A stretch of 64,000 nucleotides of DNA, from contig CP092863.1 in the NCBI GenBank assembly GCA_030710605.1, forward strand, positions 139,203,882-139,267,881, given 5' to 3'. Positions within the stretch are counted from its first letter, which is position 1; each line of letters begins with the position of its first letter. The position numbers were made by a program, and so were the translations under genes. The notes under the pieces were generated by a model. It did no database searches, was not told where the DNA came from, and worked only from the letters and a program-made list of their open reading frames with translations. Below, piece after piece: positions 20,880 through 31,568 of this stretch. The DNA comes from Cordylochernes scorpioides (lineage: Eukaryota; Arthropoda; Arachnida; Pseudoscorpiones; Chernetidae).

Positions 20880-21065
20880 TAATACCATTAAGATAACCCA
20901 GGTTCCTGAAGCGTATCCATAGAATCTCTTTGTTTTTCTATGGCCACAGGCATAAAAAAAAGCGAATTTTCTGTAGGCATTCTTTCAAAAAATAAAAGTG
21001 CGTCGTGTGTTACTAATTATAAAAATAACACGCACACATAACATTAATAATACAAAATTTACAAG
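20880..21065 (+). repeat. 180-bp direct repeat, copy 1
   Basis: Repeated at about 21,355-21,540 with small indels: ACAACAGTAATACCAT, ACCCAGGTTCCTGAAGCG, GCGAATTTTCTGTAGGCATT, GTGCGTCGTGTGTTACTAAT. Both copies directly follow the end of an M1 fragment, so M1 and this repeat were duplicated together. A related TAACCCAGGCTCCTGGAGCG block is tandem at 33.95-34.13 kb. Confidence 0.75.
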
Positions 21066-21162
21066 AATGATAAATTTACATAAATGATGTAGACAGAAGG
21101 TGGGATTAACAAATTAAGATTTAATGAAGGGTATCTGATGGTACAATTGTGAATTATTATTT

Positions 21163-21540
21163 ACACTCATAGACAAAAGTAAAGGAAGTTGAAAGTCTTA
21201 GATGTCGCTGGTCGTTTATGTTTTTGAAGGAGACAGAGGCAATTTAGTTTATACATGATTATCTCGTGTGTCTTCAATAAAGGTCACTGTAATATCTTTC
21301 AGAGTTATTGTCTGAATCCCGATATACATGCTGAAAGGTACAACTTCCTTAAGTACAACAGTAATACCATAAAGGTAACCCAGGTTCTTGAAGCGTATCC
21401 ATAGAATCTCTTAGTTTTTCTATGGCCACAGAAATAAAAAAGCGAATTTTCTGTAGGCATTCTTTCAAAAAATAAAAGTGCGTCGTGTGTTACTAATTAT
21501 AAAAATAACACGCACACCACATTAATAATACAAAATCAAT
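21163..21540 (+). mobile_element. Single-unit M1 MITE plus 180-bp repeat copy 2
   Basis: M1 starts TACACTCATAGACA, has one interior unit, and stops at CTTCCTTAAG (21,353) without the outer terminal repeat. The second copy of the 180-bp repeat follows to about 21,540. Confidence 0.7.
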
Positions 21541-21651
21541 GTGTGAAACAATTATAGAACAACAACAATTGACCATCAAAAATTACTTCTAACCTATTAT
21601 TCCAATTTATTGTATTTTTCTATGAATAAAAAGAAAGAAAGATTTTCTCAG

Positions 21652-21745
21652 TGAATCCAGTGCAGCCAGTTTCACAGCTGACGGACTGCTGGTCACAGCT
21701 CACTGCATTTTGTCCCAATTTGCATACACGAAACTCTCGCGTTAG
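21652..21745 (+). other. Possible short exon, serine-protease-like His motif
   Basis: After a TTTTCTCAG acceptor-like signal, 30 codons are open, with residues ADGLLVTAHCILSQF before a stop. VTAHC resembles the catalytic-His motif of trypsin-like proteases, where VLTAAHC is usual, but one residue is short. There is nothing else to support a protease here, and it may be coincidence. Confidence 0.2.
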
Positions 21746-21836
21746 GGGAAGGAAATTAATTTCCATATCGTCGGAGCGTGTGTTTTGATTACATATACAT
21801 AGATGCGGATGGAACTGGTGATAGGAAATAAATAGC

Positions 21837-22163
21837 TACACTCATGGACAAAACTTAAGGAAGTTGTACCTTTTAGCATGCAGCAATTTAGCATTGAGAT
21901 TCAGAAAATAACTCTGAAAAATATTACAGTGATCTTTATTGAAGACACACGAGATAACCAAGTATGAACAAAACTTAAGGAAGTTGTACCTTTCAGCATG
22001 TATATCGGGATTCAGACAATAACTATGAAAGATATTACAGTGACCTTTATTGAAGACACACGGGATAACCAAGTGTGAACAAAATTACCTCTGTCTCCTT
22101 AAAAAAAAAACAGACAGGCGACATTAAAGACTTTCTACTTCCTAAGTTTTGTCCATGAGTGTA
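21837..22163 (-). mobile_element. M1 MITE with 2-unit array
   Basis: Both terminal repeats are present: TACACTCATGGACAAAACTT on the left and TTTGTCCATGAGTGTA on the right. Two interior units lie in minus orientation, and the first has a 6-bp insertion in its GCATGTATAT segment. Confidence 0.85.
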
Positions 22164-22488
22164 TTTTATACATTCTCTTCAAACCAATCAGAGCTTGCAA
22201 GATATGACAAACGCGCATGACAGGAAAGGTTGACATTTTTAAACATAGTGTTATCAAGGGTTATGATCTTGCTTAGCTTCAATGTTAATATTGCATTGTA
22301 TTCTCTTATCATAAAGATAGAAGCTGCCAGGCCGGCATTCATAGTTCTTATAAAATTAAAGATACTTCGGCCAGTAAATCTTTTTATATCTCTTAATTAT
22401 GCATTATAATTGTACTATTCTTTGTATAAACATAGAAAACATATTTGCATATATCAGTAAATTAAATTTAATTGCCATCTATCGTTAA

Positions 22489-22835
22489 AATTTTACACAA
22501 ATGAATTTACTGGCAATGCGCTTCTTTTAAATATTATCAAATATTATCTCTACTGACCTTACTGCAATGATATGAGTTATTGAAGGCTTGGCTCATCAGT
22601 AGTGAACCCTCTCAGCGGTTTCGCTAAATTAATCTCTGGGTATACTCCAAACCAAACCAATACAATAGTAGAGCGGTCTAGAGATTAATTTGGCGAAACC
22701 GCTGAGAGGGTTCACTACTGATGAGCCAAGCCTTCTCATTCAATAACTCATATCATTGCAGTAAGGTCTGTAGAGATAATATTTGATGATATTTAAAAGA
22801 AACGCATTGCCAGTAAATTCATTTGTGTAAAATAT
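22489..22835. mobile_element. Long palindromic foldback element (GGGAGGG family)
   Basis: Arms of roughly 150 bp: the left from TTACACAAATGAATTTACTG, the right ending with its complement near 22,833. They flank a short loop around 22,640-22,680. Each arm holds the GGCTTGGCTCATCAGTAGTG and AACCCTCTCAGCGGTTTCG blocks in opposite order. It abuts the LINE fragment that follows. Confidence 0.85.
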
Positions 22836-23875
22836 TTCATATATGTGAAACTCTGAAGTCCAAGCTCAAATCCTTCCATGCAAGCATGAGATTGTTGGAT
22901 TCTATGATCTTGACAGTCCTACTCTATGCGGCCCCAATCTGGGCACATGATCAAGCCTTAATCTTAGATAGAATCCAGGATACCTTTCTCAGACGTTTTC
23001 TGTGCCTTCCAAGCTATACTCCGGGCTATATTTTGAGGGCCGAAACAGGAAGAAACTCTCTTGATATCACAGTGAAAAAACTAACTTTAAAATTCTGGAC
23101 TAGAATTCTGAAAATGGACGGCAGCAGGCTACCTTCAATTTGTTTGGCACATTTGTGGGACATTTCAATTTCTTCAAAACAGAATATCGGACTGGTAAAA
23201 AGTATAACAGAGCTACTTAATAACACCGGCTTCTTATGGCTTGTTGGAAGTACAGACTTCAATATTCTACAAAGATACATCCCCCTAATTATTAGAACGG
23301 CAACCGATCAGTCCTTGCAGCTGGATTATGTAAGAATAAGAAAATCAATACTCTACTCTCACTATAAATACTTTCATTCATCACCTACAATGGAATGCTA
23401 TCTTAATGACAATATCCCCCTAACCTTAAAGAGAATCATTGCACAAGTAAGAAGCCTTTTTGCAGTACAGAGAATTAATCATGTTTCACTTTTGAAAACT
23501 AAGACCATAAAATGCATCTTATGCAACGGTGAATTTAGTCTCGATTTTCCACACTACATGTTCTACTGTACGGCAATGGAAGAAGAGAGAGAGAAATTCT
23601 TCGTCAAGAGACCGGCTATAATAGCAATTCGCCTTATGTTTTAATGGCAAAAGTCGTAAAATCCAGACCCTTTGCATTCGCTTTTTATAAATACTGGAAA
23701 TCAGCTCAATCAAAATATTTAGCACAGACACCGGATCCAACTTGATAATTGGTCGAGGTCAATACCCAATATTTGTATATAACTATGATGCTAATTTGTT
23801 ATTTATTTATTTTGTCCTACCGGGAGAATCCTGTATGGCACGTGTGCCTAATAAAGGCTTTTGTTGTTGTGTTGT
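22823..23875 (+). CDS. LINE ORF2 C-terminal fragment and 3' UTR
   Basis: The open frame runs to 23,644 (273 codons). Homology probably starts near 22,848, after the foldback arm. Residues LYAAPIWAHDQ, then FLRRFLCLPSYTPGY, are typical of the region after the RT palm in jockey/I-like LINEs. A CX2C...H...C motif (CILCNGEF...HYMFYC) lies near the end. After the stop, the reading continues in another frame (residues VVKSRPFAFAFYKYWKSAQS) to about 23,743, so there is a frameshift near 23,600. The 3' UTR ends with AATAAAGGC and a TTGTTG tail. There is no palm or endonuclease: a dead, 5'-truncated copy. Confidence 0.8.
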
Positions 23876-23957
23876 ATATGTGAAAAAACAAAATAATTTT
23901 TAAAATGCCAGGTGTTGGTATTAAAATAAAAAAAGATTTTTTGTTTAATTTTTGTTT

Positions 23958-24040
23958 GCTCCTGACGAGGACAAACGATTTTTGTCGAAACGTAGAGGTA
24001 ATAAAAAGATTTACTGGCCGAAGTATCTTTATTTTCATGA
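23958..24040 (+). repeat. Hammerhead-bearing repeat unit, second copy
   Basis: Matches 8,231-8,312: motif, then GTAATAAAAAGATTTACTGG and CCGAAGTATCTTTA. An inverted element with a degenerate hammerhead follows at 24.06-24.24 kb. Confidence 0.6.
23959..23997 (+). ncRNA. Hammerhead ribozyme-like motif with GUA site
   Basis: Stem I CTC/GAG (23,959-23,961 and 23,995-23,997). Core CTGACGA is 23,962-23,968. Stem II is GACAAA/TTTGTC, six pairs (23,970-23,975 and 23,981-23,986). GAAA is 23,987-23,990, then ACGT helix III and GUA. Compared with 8,232 the stem-II sequence differs but pairing is kept or improved. Only three pairs in stem I. Confidence 0.5.
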
Positions 24041-24059
24041 AACAAGAAAAAAAAACCTA

Positions 24060-24245
24060 TAATGATTATGCTCATATGAGCTTTTTGATTGCTGAGAGCG
24101 CCATCTAGTAGAACAGAAATCAACTAAACGTTGATATAGCCTGTTCCCTGATATTTGGCCAATCTATTTTCTAGATAAATCAAGAAAAGCCAACCGTGTT
24201 TCGGTCTGTTGGCCTTCGTCAGCATGGCGCTCTGCCATTTAAAAA
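24060..24245 (-). repeat. Hammerhead-bearing element with degenerate core
   Basis: Minus strand: CTGACGA near 24,220, then AGGCCAACAGACC and GAAACACGG, followed by the arm with TTGATTTATC and the GATGGCGCTCTC-type block. Stem II pairs poorly, so this copy is probably inactive. Same family as 40.13-40.45 kb and 49.86-50.15 kb. Confidence 0.55.
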
Positions 24246-24611
24246 AAAATGTATGTAAACCTAGTCAGGATATGCATTTTTTGATTTGCATATATATTTA
24301 CATAACTTGTTTACAATACACAACATTTCTTGGGCTTCACCCTATATTTATCTACCACAGGACTTCCCTTTTATTTCCATTATTTATTTTCTGCTCCGTT
24401 TCATTAAATTCTTCTTTCCGTGGGTCAAATCTTTTTTCCTATCTCTTCTTGTGTTAGGTATGATATTGTGAGTTTTAGATTCATTAACAGTCTACATAAA
24501 ATAATTCTGTAAAAATAGGTTTTTTATTTACAATAATCCACTTTTTTAACATCAAAAACTTGTTTTAATATAATGCTTCTAATATTTAACAATGTGCTAA
24601 ATTTATATTTT

Positions 24612-24920
24612 TATACTATATCGATGGAAGGATGGTCTAAACCGTTGGTTGTCGACCGCAACGACCCGGGATTCGATTCCCGCCTTGGGCACTTTTTTCT
24701 GATTAGAAAAATGCTCCAATGGCCCCCTGATTCTTGAAAAAGTCCAACCCCACCAGCGAGTGCAAGTAACCAAACGGGGCTCTGGCATATTTGTAAGTGA
24801 AAAGTCGAACTGCTTTTCACAATGTGTAGACATGTGGTGCACTTACAGTAAAAGCAGTCGCCTACTTCTACCCACCATGATTATCATGGCCTGTACCACG
24901 TGTACTAAAGTTAAGCAAAA
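24612..24920 (+). mobile_element. tRNA-derived SINE, near full length
   Basis: The tRNA-like head has a clear pol III B box (GGGATTCGATTCCCG, 24,668-24,682) and a weaker A-box region before it. The body contains AAAGTCCAACCCCACCAG, ACCAAACGGGGCTCTGGCAT and GACATGTGGTGCACTTACAG. The tail follows CTGTACCACGTGTACT. Copies: 4.4 (+), 32.6 (-), 37.76 (+), 38.06 (-), 52.7 (-) and 54.4 kb (-). Confidence 0.85.
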
Positions 24921-25007
24921 AAAAAACTTCAAGTAATATCATTGATTTCTTTTTAGATATTGATAGATATAAATTTTGATTATATACAATTATTCCCATG
25001 ACAATTA

Positions 25008-25546
25008 TACACTCATAGACAAAACTTAAAGAAATAGAATATCTTTAATGTCGCTTGTCTGCTTTTTTTAAGGAGACAGTGTCAATATTGTTCACACTTG
25101 GTTATCTCGTGTGTCTTCAATAAAGGTCACTGTAATATCTTTCAGAGTTATTGTCTCAATCCCGATATACATGCTGAAAGGTACAACTTCCATAGGTTTT
25201 GTTCACACTTAGTTATCTCATGTGTCTTCAATAAAGGTCACTGTAATATCTTTCAGAGTTATTGTCTCAATCCCGATATACATGCTAAAAGGTACAACTT
25301 CCTCAAGTTTTGTTCACACTTGGTTATCTCGTGTGTCTTCAATAAAGGTCACTGTAATATCTTTCAGAAGTATCGTCTGAATCCCGATATACATGCTGAA
25401 AGATACAACTTCCTTAAGTTTTGTTCACACTTGGTTATCTCGTGTGTCTTCAATAAAGGTCACTGTAATATATTTCAGAGTTATTGTCTGAATCCCGATA
25501 TACATTCTGAAAGATACAACTTCCTTAAATTTTGTCCATGAGTGTA
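25008..25546 (+). mobile_element. M1 MITE with 4-unit array
   Basis: Intact ends TACACTCATAGACAAAACTT and TTTGTCCATGAGTGTA. Four 111-bp units joined by TTTTGTTCACACTTGG-type junctions. The 147-codon ORF is four copies of a 37-residue unit and ends where the array ends. Confidence 0.9.
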
Positions 25547-25709
25547 TATGTCGTTAGTGTCCCTACAAGTAGTCCAAGAAAAATCCCTGTTTATATCCAA
25601 TGCCATAAATAAACAGAGCACCTAAAAAAGAGGGAATTCACACATCGTTTTATATTCTTCCCAGTAGTAAAGACAGACAGAACAAAGATCTGTAAACGGA
25701 TGGGGTAAG

Positions 25710-25858
25710 TTATTCTACTGTAAAAATGACGTTCTCATTTACATATATCTGTTGTCGTACAATACTTTCCTCGTCTGCTAATGGTATCACGTGATCAACT
25801 TCCTGCTCTTCTTTGGCAACCCTATCTCGACAGCACTTGGTCCTTTTTTTGTTGTTTT
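25710..25858 (-). CDS. Possible host terminal exon (149 nt)
   Basis: On the minus strand a CCCTCTATCAG acceptor-like site is followed by two bases and 49 codons ending in TAA at 25,710-25,712. The residues include RTKCCRDRVAKEEQEVDHV and IPLADEESIVRQQIYV, which look like a charged C-terminal tail and not like repeat translation. I do not recognise the protein. No upstream exon was found. A retroelement fragment is the main alternative. Confidence 0.4.
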
Positions 25859-26164
25859 CTGATAGAGGGCGCGCACTTGAAACTTAGACTCTTGGTCCAT
25901 CAGTCAAATATGTTTTATCGCTAGTGGTCAGTTTCTCTGAAGTTCTTTATCACTAATGGCATCCCTAGAGAATATTCCAAGTAATAAACCTTCTTGGCAC
26001 TATCTCATAAATTGCACCTACATATGCATTGTAAATATGCAAAATTTATAACTAAAATTTCTTTAATTTGCATATTTATAATTCTATTGTGGTCTTACCA
26101 TAGAGAATTAAGCCCGTTTAAGAGTTTTTAGTTCAAGAAGGCTAGCCGTGTAAATGTAAAACAT

Positions 26165-26490
26165 ATGATACTCATATACGAAATGGAAGCATTAAAACAT
26201 GAATGTTTCTTTTGAGCATAAAACAAACTTCTACTGTCCTTACTGCGATGAAAAAAATATTCAAGGGGCTTTGCTCATCAGTGGTAAACTCTTTCAGCGG
26301 TTTCACCAATTGAATCTACCAGACCGCTTCTCTTAGAGCTCTAATATTGTATTTGACGATTCTGCTTATATATTCTGTAATGAAGGGTAGAATCTTAGAA
26401 ATGGTATTTAAGTAAACTTTGGGCATAAACTTTTAGAACAGTAGAATTACATATATATAATTGCATCGAGCATTTCCCTTCCACAAACAA
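26165..26490 (+). repeat. GGGAGGG foldback-family copy, diverged
   Basis: Family blocks in forward order with substitutions: CTTCTACTGTCCTTACTGCG, GGGGCTTTGCTCATCAGTGG, TTTCAGCGGTTTCACC, TTGCATCGAGCATTTCC. Confidence 0.6.
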
Positions 26491-26499
26491 TAAGTACAG

Positions 26500-27400
26500 A
26501 GGCACATTTTAACCATCGCCAAATATGTAATGTACAAATTCTGGATAAGCATCGATTTTAACTATAACTACAACATCGAGTTTGACTCACTTTTAAAGAC
26601 TCATGTCTAATGTATATATATATATGTTATATTAAAATATTATTCTATTTAAAATTATATTTCATAGATCCAAATACTCTGTAAAATCGACCGCCAGAGG
26701 TCATGCTTCCCCTATAAAAACTCGTTGTTGTTCTTCCCCGATGGTTGGCTCAAAACAAGTGTACATTATGTAAATAGGCTTTTAATTTTTTTTTTTATTC
26801 TTACGCCTTAAGCCAGGCAGTACTATTGCCAAATTATGTCTTTTATACATTTTCCTTAGCTCAATTAAAGAAACCTCTGATCAAAACCATTATTATTTTT
26901 ATTTCAAGATTTTTAACCATGACTGCATTACCATAGCATAATCTCAACAATTCTAAAATACAACAGAAATCTCATTCATCTTTATTTATAACATATATAT
27001 ATATATATATAAATGCTGTAAATATATACTCTCTCAATGTCTCTATATTCATCATTACTTGCTAAACTGAAACTTTGCTCCATGTAAAACTGATTTTACT
27101 ACATGTATATAGCTATTGTTGTTTTATTATGTAAATATTACTATGTAAGCAATGCTATGTAGTTAATGTCTGAATAAAGTTTTAAAACGTAAAAAAACAA
27201 TAAGTACAAGGCCAGTTAGGTATAATTAATTATAAGGTGATGACGTGCCATATATATATATAACAAATGGAAGCATTAATTTTATTTTATTTCAACACAC
27301 AAAACGCGATATCCCGGCTAGGGATAATTACGTCGATTTACTTTTTTAACAGAAACAGTTATAAACATATTATACAATAAAAGGTAATCAAAAATAAAAA
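26500..27400. other. AT-rich DNA without recognised genes
   Basis: Contains (TA)n at about 26,995-27,010 and 27,252-27,262 and an AATAAAGTTTTAAAAC near 27,172 that could be an element 3' end. I see no supported gene. Confidence 0.5.
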
Positions 27401-27419
27401 AGAGAAACAATAATATATA

Positions 27420-27712
27420 TTAGGAACCTGAACCTTTCGGGTTTGAAAGAAAATCATAAATATATTTACAAAAATAGTTAAATCTATGATAATTCTCTCT
27501 GCTATTTACAAATTGATATAGATCTACAACATTATTTATTGTCTGTTGTCTAGCGGTGAAGAAGAGTGGGCATTCCAGCAGTAGGTGTCTCGAGTCCTGG
27601 AATTCGTTGCCACAATGACAGCTAGAGTCTTCAATCGCGCCAATTTTTGTTAAAAATCGCTTAAAATTTCCATGGTTCGTTATAAACTGGGTATTATAAA
27701 AATTGAAGCGGA
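27420..27712 (-). pseudogene. LINE ORF2 C-terminal fragment (jockey-like)
   Basis: Minus-strand reading from about 27,712: residues YFRFNFYNTQFITNHGNFK and FLTKIGAIEDSSCHCG, then QDSRHLLLECPLF. This is the Cys/His-containing C-terminal region seen in jockey/R1-like LINEs. The RT itself is absent. The upstream codons of the open frame are probably not homologous. Confidence 0.75.
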
Positions 27713-27886
27713 AATATGTTGGAATTCCAAATGGGAAAAAGCTTAATGGAAGCATTAAAGCACAAGTGTTTCTTTTGAACATAAACTTCTAATATTCTTA
27801 TTGCTTATGTACTCATTGCAAATTTATTGTATAGATTCTTAATTGATACGTCTCTCTTGCAATTATAATCGTATATTGTACATAAA

Positions 27887-28363
27887 TGATGTTGGGAAAA
27901 TTGAAGAAATTAAGAAGACCTGCAATGAACTGGCTAGAAGAAGTCAAGAAAGATACCAGAAGGTCACTAGATAAGATGTGAGTAATGGTCACTAACAGAT
28001 CAAATTGAATATTTGTCCATAGTGTCACCAAAAGTCGCACTCGACTTAATTGAAGGAAGAAAGAGGAAGACCTGCAATGAGCTGGCTAGAAGAGGTCAAG
28101 AAAGCTACCAGAAGGTCACTAGATGAGATGTGAGTGATGGTCACTAACAGATCAAATTGAATATTTGTCCATAGTGTCATCAAAAGTCGCATCGACTTAA
28201 TTTAAGGAAGAAAGAAAGACCTGCAATAAGCTGGCTAGAAGAGGTCAAGAAAGCTACCGTCACTAGATGAGATGTGAGTGATGATCACTAACAGATCAAA
28301 TTGGAGCATATTTCTCCATAGTGTTACCAAAATTTGAACTCGACTTTTTGGATGCTAGCAACA
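27887..28363 (+). mobile_element. Tandem RTE-like LINE 3' ends bounded by a TSD
   Basis: Three head-to-tail units (starts near 27,917, 28,069 and 28,217; periods about 152 and 149 bp). Each reads, with stops, as an RTE-type ORF2 C-terminus (residues NWLEEVKKDTRRSLDKM, IFVHSVTKSRTRLN). The whole block is flanked by an exact 12-bp duplication, ATTGTACATAAA, at 27,875-27,886 and 28,364-28,375. The array was therefore inserted as one retroposon, or grew inside one. Confidence 0.8.
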
Positions 28364-28487
28364 ATTGTACATAAACACAATATATCAATCAGGATATATA
28401 TAATTGCAGAAAGTTTCTTTCTTAAAATAAAAATGGCACGCTTTCAAGCTTTAGCTCATCATCAGACCAATTGTTTCGCTAATGCCT

Positions 28488-28489
<2 letters not shown>

Positions 28490-28567
<78 letters not shown>
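28490..28567. repeat. (TA)n microsatellite
   Basis: An uninterrupted run of about 39 TA dinucleotides. It produces Ile/Tyr-alternating ORFs on both strands, which are artefacts. Confidence 0.97.
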
Positions 28568-28572
<5 letters not shown>

Positions 28573-28639
28573 AAGAAATTTACATATTGTACATAACCTT
28601 TTTTTACAAAAGATCAAATCAGCAATATCGTATTCTATA

Positions 28640-28818
28640 TATAAAACGATATTATTTCCGATAGTACGGAAAGTTCCAAGCAATAAGTGTCTGCCCGTTT
28701 GAAGAGACCTCTATCACGGCCGCCAAGGCTTCTGGGTAAAGATAGTCGTCTGTTTATAAATTCTTTCCAAGGGCGCTCGTCTGCGGAGTTTCTTTTTCGC
28801 GTGAATCTCTGTTGGCCT
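28640..28818 (-). other. Coding-like segment after an acceptor-like site
   Basis: Minus strand: AAATTCTAG at 28,817-28,825 resembles a splice acceptor. Two frames stay open beyond it. One runs 33 codons to a stop at 28,714-28,716 (residues TEIHAKKKLRRRAPLERIYK). The other is open for nearly 60 codons (residues PWKEFINRRLSLPRSLGGRD). Neither is recognised, and the two cannot both be right. Confidence 0.25.
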
Positions 28819-28912
28819 AGAATTTATTGAATAATTATATGCCTTCTTGAAAAATCATTTACAATTTGATATTTTATTTAGATAAATTGATTTCTAATTT
28901 ACATATTGATTT

Positions 28913-29527
28913 TATGTTGTTGTCGTGTTCAATGAAGAGCCTCAGGTGTCTCCGAACATCTCTATCACAGCAGTTGCAATGTTCTATCTTGGGTGTGTAA
29001 AGTTCTGGGTCCATGTCAATTTTCTGTTGTTGTTGTCGTGTCCAATGAAGAGTCAGATGTCTCCGTACATCTCTATCACAGCAATGTTCTCTATTTTGGG
29101 TGCGCAAAGTTCTGGGTCCATGTCAATTTTTTGTTGTTGTCGTGTCCAATGAAGATCCTAAGATGTCTACATGCATCTCTATCACAGCAATGTTCTCTAT
29201 CTTGGGTGTGTAAAGTTCTGGGTCCATGTCAAATTTCTGTTGTTGTTGTCGTGTCCAATGAAGAGTCTCAGATGTCTCCGTGCATCTTTATCACAGCAAT
29301 GTTCTCTATCTTGGGTATGTAAAGTTCTGGGTCCATGTCAATTTTCTGTTGTTGTTGTCGTGTCCAATGAAGAGCTTCAGATGTCTCCGTACATTTCTAT
29401 CACAGAAGCAGCAATGTCCTCTATCTTGGGTGCGTAAAGTTCTGGGTCCATGTCAATTTTCTGCAAGGCTGCGGTCATTGCTGGACATGAGAATATATGG
29501 GTAGGTGTTAGTTCCACACCAAGACAG
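28913..29527 (-). mobile_element. Retroposon made of 5 tandem LINE tails, TSD-bounded
   Basis: Minus-strand sense: a unique 5' part (CTGTCTTGGTGTGGAACT...) followed by five units of 104-111 bp. Each unit encodes a LINE C-terminus (residues IDMDPELYTPKIE) and a tail with CACGACAACAACAACAG. An exact 12-bp duplication, ACATATTGATTT, flanks the whole block (28,901-28,912 and 29,528-29,539). The 5' boundary is the same as in the ten-unit locus at 54.8 kb. ORFs on the plus strand are antisense by-products. Confidence 0.85.
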
Positions 29528-29539
29528 ACATATTGATTT

Positions 29540-29955
29540 CCTATTCATATATAGAGGGTGTTTAGTTTTTAATTCACCATCTCATTCTCCAGGTGTTACT
29601 TTCTATCACAGTTCACATTGAAATGGTTGTTTAAACATAATTTCTGAGTAGAATCGGTTCTTCAAAACTTATTATTGATGAACGACTCTTGGATGGTGAG
29701 TTCATAGTTTAAGCTCTATATGTCAAAAGACGTCGTACTCATGGATTCAGTTTGTTTTGATTTTGAAAATATTCTTGAATAGGGAGACAATGATTATTAT
29801 CGAACTTCCTAACTTGGTCTTCTAAGATATTATGTTTAATTATCAATAGAAATAATTACAAAAAAGAACTTTTAATTTTAACCTGAAACCTTTAACACAG
29901 CATCTTTATATAAATGCATCGTTTCATCATTGGATGACCTCTACTCATCTCCAGC
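29540..29955. other. No recognised feature
   Basis: AT-rich single-copy-looking DNA between two elements. No ORF or motif I can support. Confidence 0.4.
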
Positions 29956-29958
29956 AAA

Positions 29959-30614
29959 TACACTCATGAACATAAATTAAGGATGTGGAAAGTTGTACCT
30001 TTCAGCATGTATATCGGGATTCAGACAATAACTCTGGAGATATTACAGTGACCTTTATTGAAGACACACGATATAACCAAGTGTGATCAAAACTTAAGGA
30101 AGTTGTACCCTTTAGCATGTATATCGGGATTGAGACAATAACTCTGAAAGATATTACAGTAACCTTTATTGAAGACACGGGATAACCAAGTGTGATCAAA
30201 ACTTAAGGAAGTTGTACCTTTTAGCATGTATATCGGAATTCAGACAATAACTCTGAAAGATATTACAGTGACCTTTATGGAAGACACACGAGATAACCAA
30301 GTGTGAACAAAAGTTAAGGAAGCTGTACCTTTTAGCATGTATATTGAGATTCAGACAATAACTCTGAAAGATATTACAGTGACCTTTATTGTAGACATGA
30401 GATAACCAAGTGTGAACAAAACTTAAGGAAGTTGTACCTTTCAGCATGTATATCAGGATTCAGACAATAACTCTGAAATATATTACAGTGACTTTTATTG
30501 AAGAAATACGAGATAACCAAGTGTGAACAAAATTACCTCCGTCTCCTTCATAAAAAAGAGACGACCAACGACATCAAATACTTTCCACTTTCTTAAGTTT
30601 TGTCTATGATTGTA
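29959..30614 (-). mobile_element. M1 MITE with 5-unit array
   Basis: Left end TACACTCATGAACA and right end TTTTGTCTATGATTGTA in minus orientation. Five interior units follow one another, several with one- to three-base deletions near AGACACACGAGATAACC that break the spurious reading frame. Confidence 0.85.
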
Positions 30615-31229
30615 TATCTTATGAAATCAGACGAAGTCTGAAAAAATAAATAAAAAAGAAAGATCTATCTTATTACAGTATCAATATAATTTTTAGGTAA
30701 AATTAGGGATTTCTATTTGATTTGCATACTACATTATCTACCAGAATTTACGAGCATCTATAAAAAGAAAGATTTTAGTCTATTTGAAAGTGACCCATAT
30801 AACACCTCCCAGACAAATATACCTAAAGTGAAAACTAACATTATAAAAAGTCTTTGTGACAAAACGACTGGTGTGAGCACATTTACGTTTTGTTTAATTA
30901 GTATGTAAGAAAAAAAAGGTCAAATTGTAATAAAAAGTAATACTGCCTTTGTACTTAATTACTTTAGACTCTGGGTGTGAGATTACTTCACCATTGACCC
31001 TGGGTCAGAGATTATATTAAAAAAAAACTCTCGTTGTTAGGGCACACTCCAATTGGTACACACCGCTTTCTTAATCTCTCTCCTTTTTTTTATGATCGTT
31101 CTAATTGAATGGAATGAGATTTCTTTAGTGTTTCTTTCTCGCCTCGGTGATTTTTTATCTTCCTTTTGTATTTTGCGGTGACTATGGGAGTTGTATCTGT
31201 ATAGCTTGGAATTTAGGGCAATAAAACGT

Positions 31230-31500
31230 TATATATTAAATGAAAGGATTTAAAAGCACGAATGTTTCTTTTATATATAATACAAACTTCTACTGTCCTT
31301 ACTGCGATGAAAAAAAAAAATATATATTGGGAGGGCTTGGCTCATCAGTGCTGAACCCTCCCAGCGGTTTCCCTAGTTTAATATACCATATTTTCTCCCA
31401 TTGCAGTAAGGGCAGTAGAAATTGTTTAATTTAAAAAATCATACTCGTCTATAATGGTTTAGAATTTTCTTAACAGATGGTGCGCTAATGAATCATAATA
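31230..31500 (+). repeat. GGGAGGG foldback-family copy
   Basis: Forward blocks CTTCTACTGTCCTTACTGCG and ATTGGGAGGGCTTGGCTC, then CCCAGCGGTTTCCC. It folds back early into CCCATTGCAGTAAGGGCAG, so it is a short hairpin form. Confidence 0.6.
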
Positions 31501-31568
31501 TAGAATTTATCTTCAAACCGTGATGATATGTAGAGATATTGAGGATACGGTGTTGTTAAAGTAGATTG

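Noticed and set aside
21652..21745. Functional serine protease gene
   Set aside because: Only a VTAHC motif in 30 codons; no Asp or Ser motif, no further exon. Kept only as a weak note.
28334..28683. Ile/Tyr-rich ORFs around 28.5 kb
   Set aside because: Direct translation of a (TA)n microsatellite.
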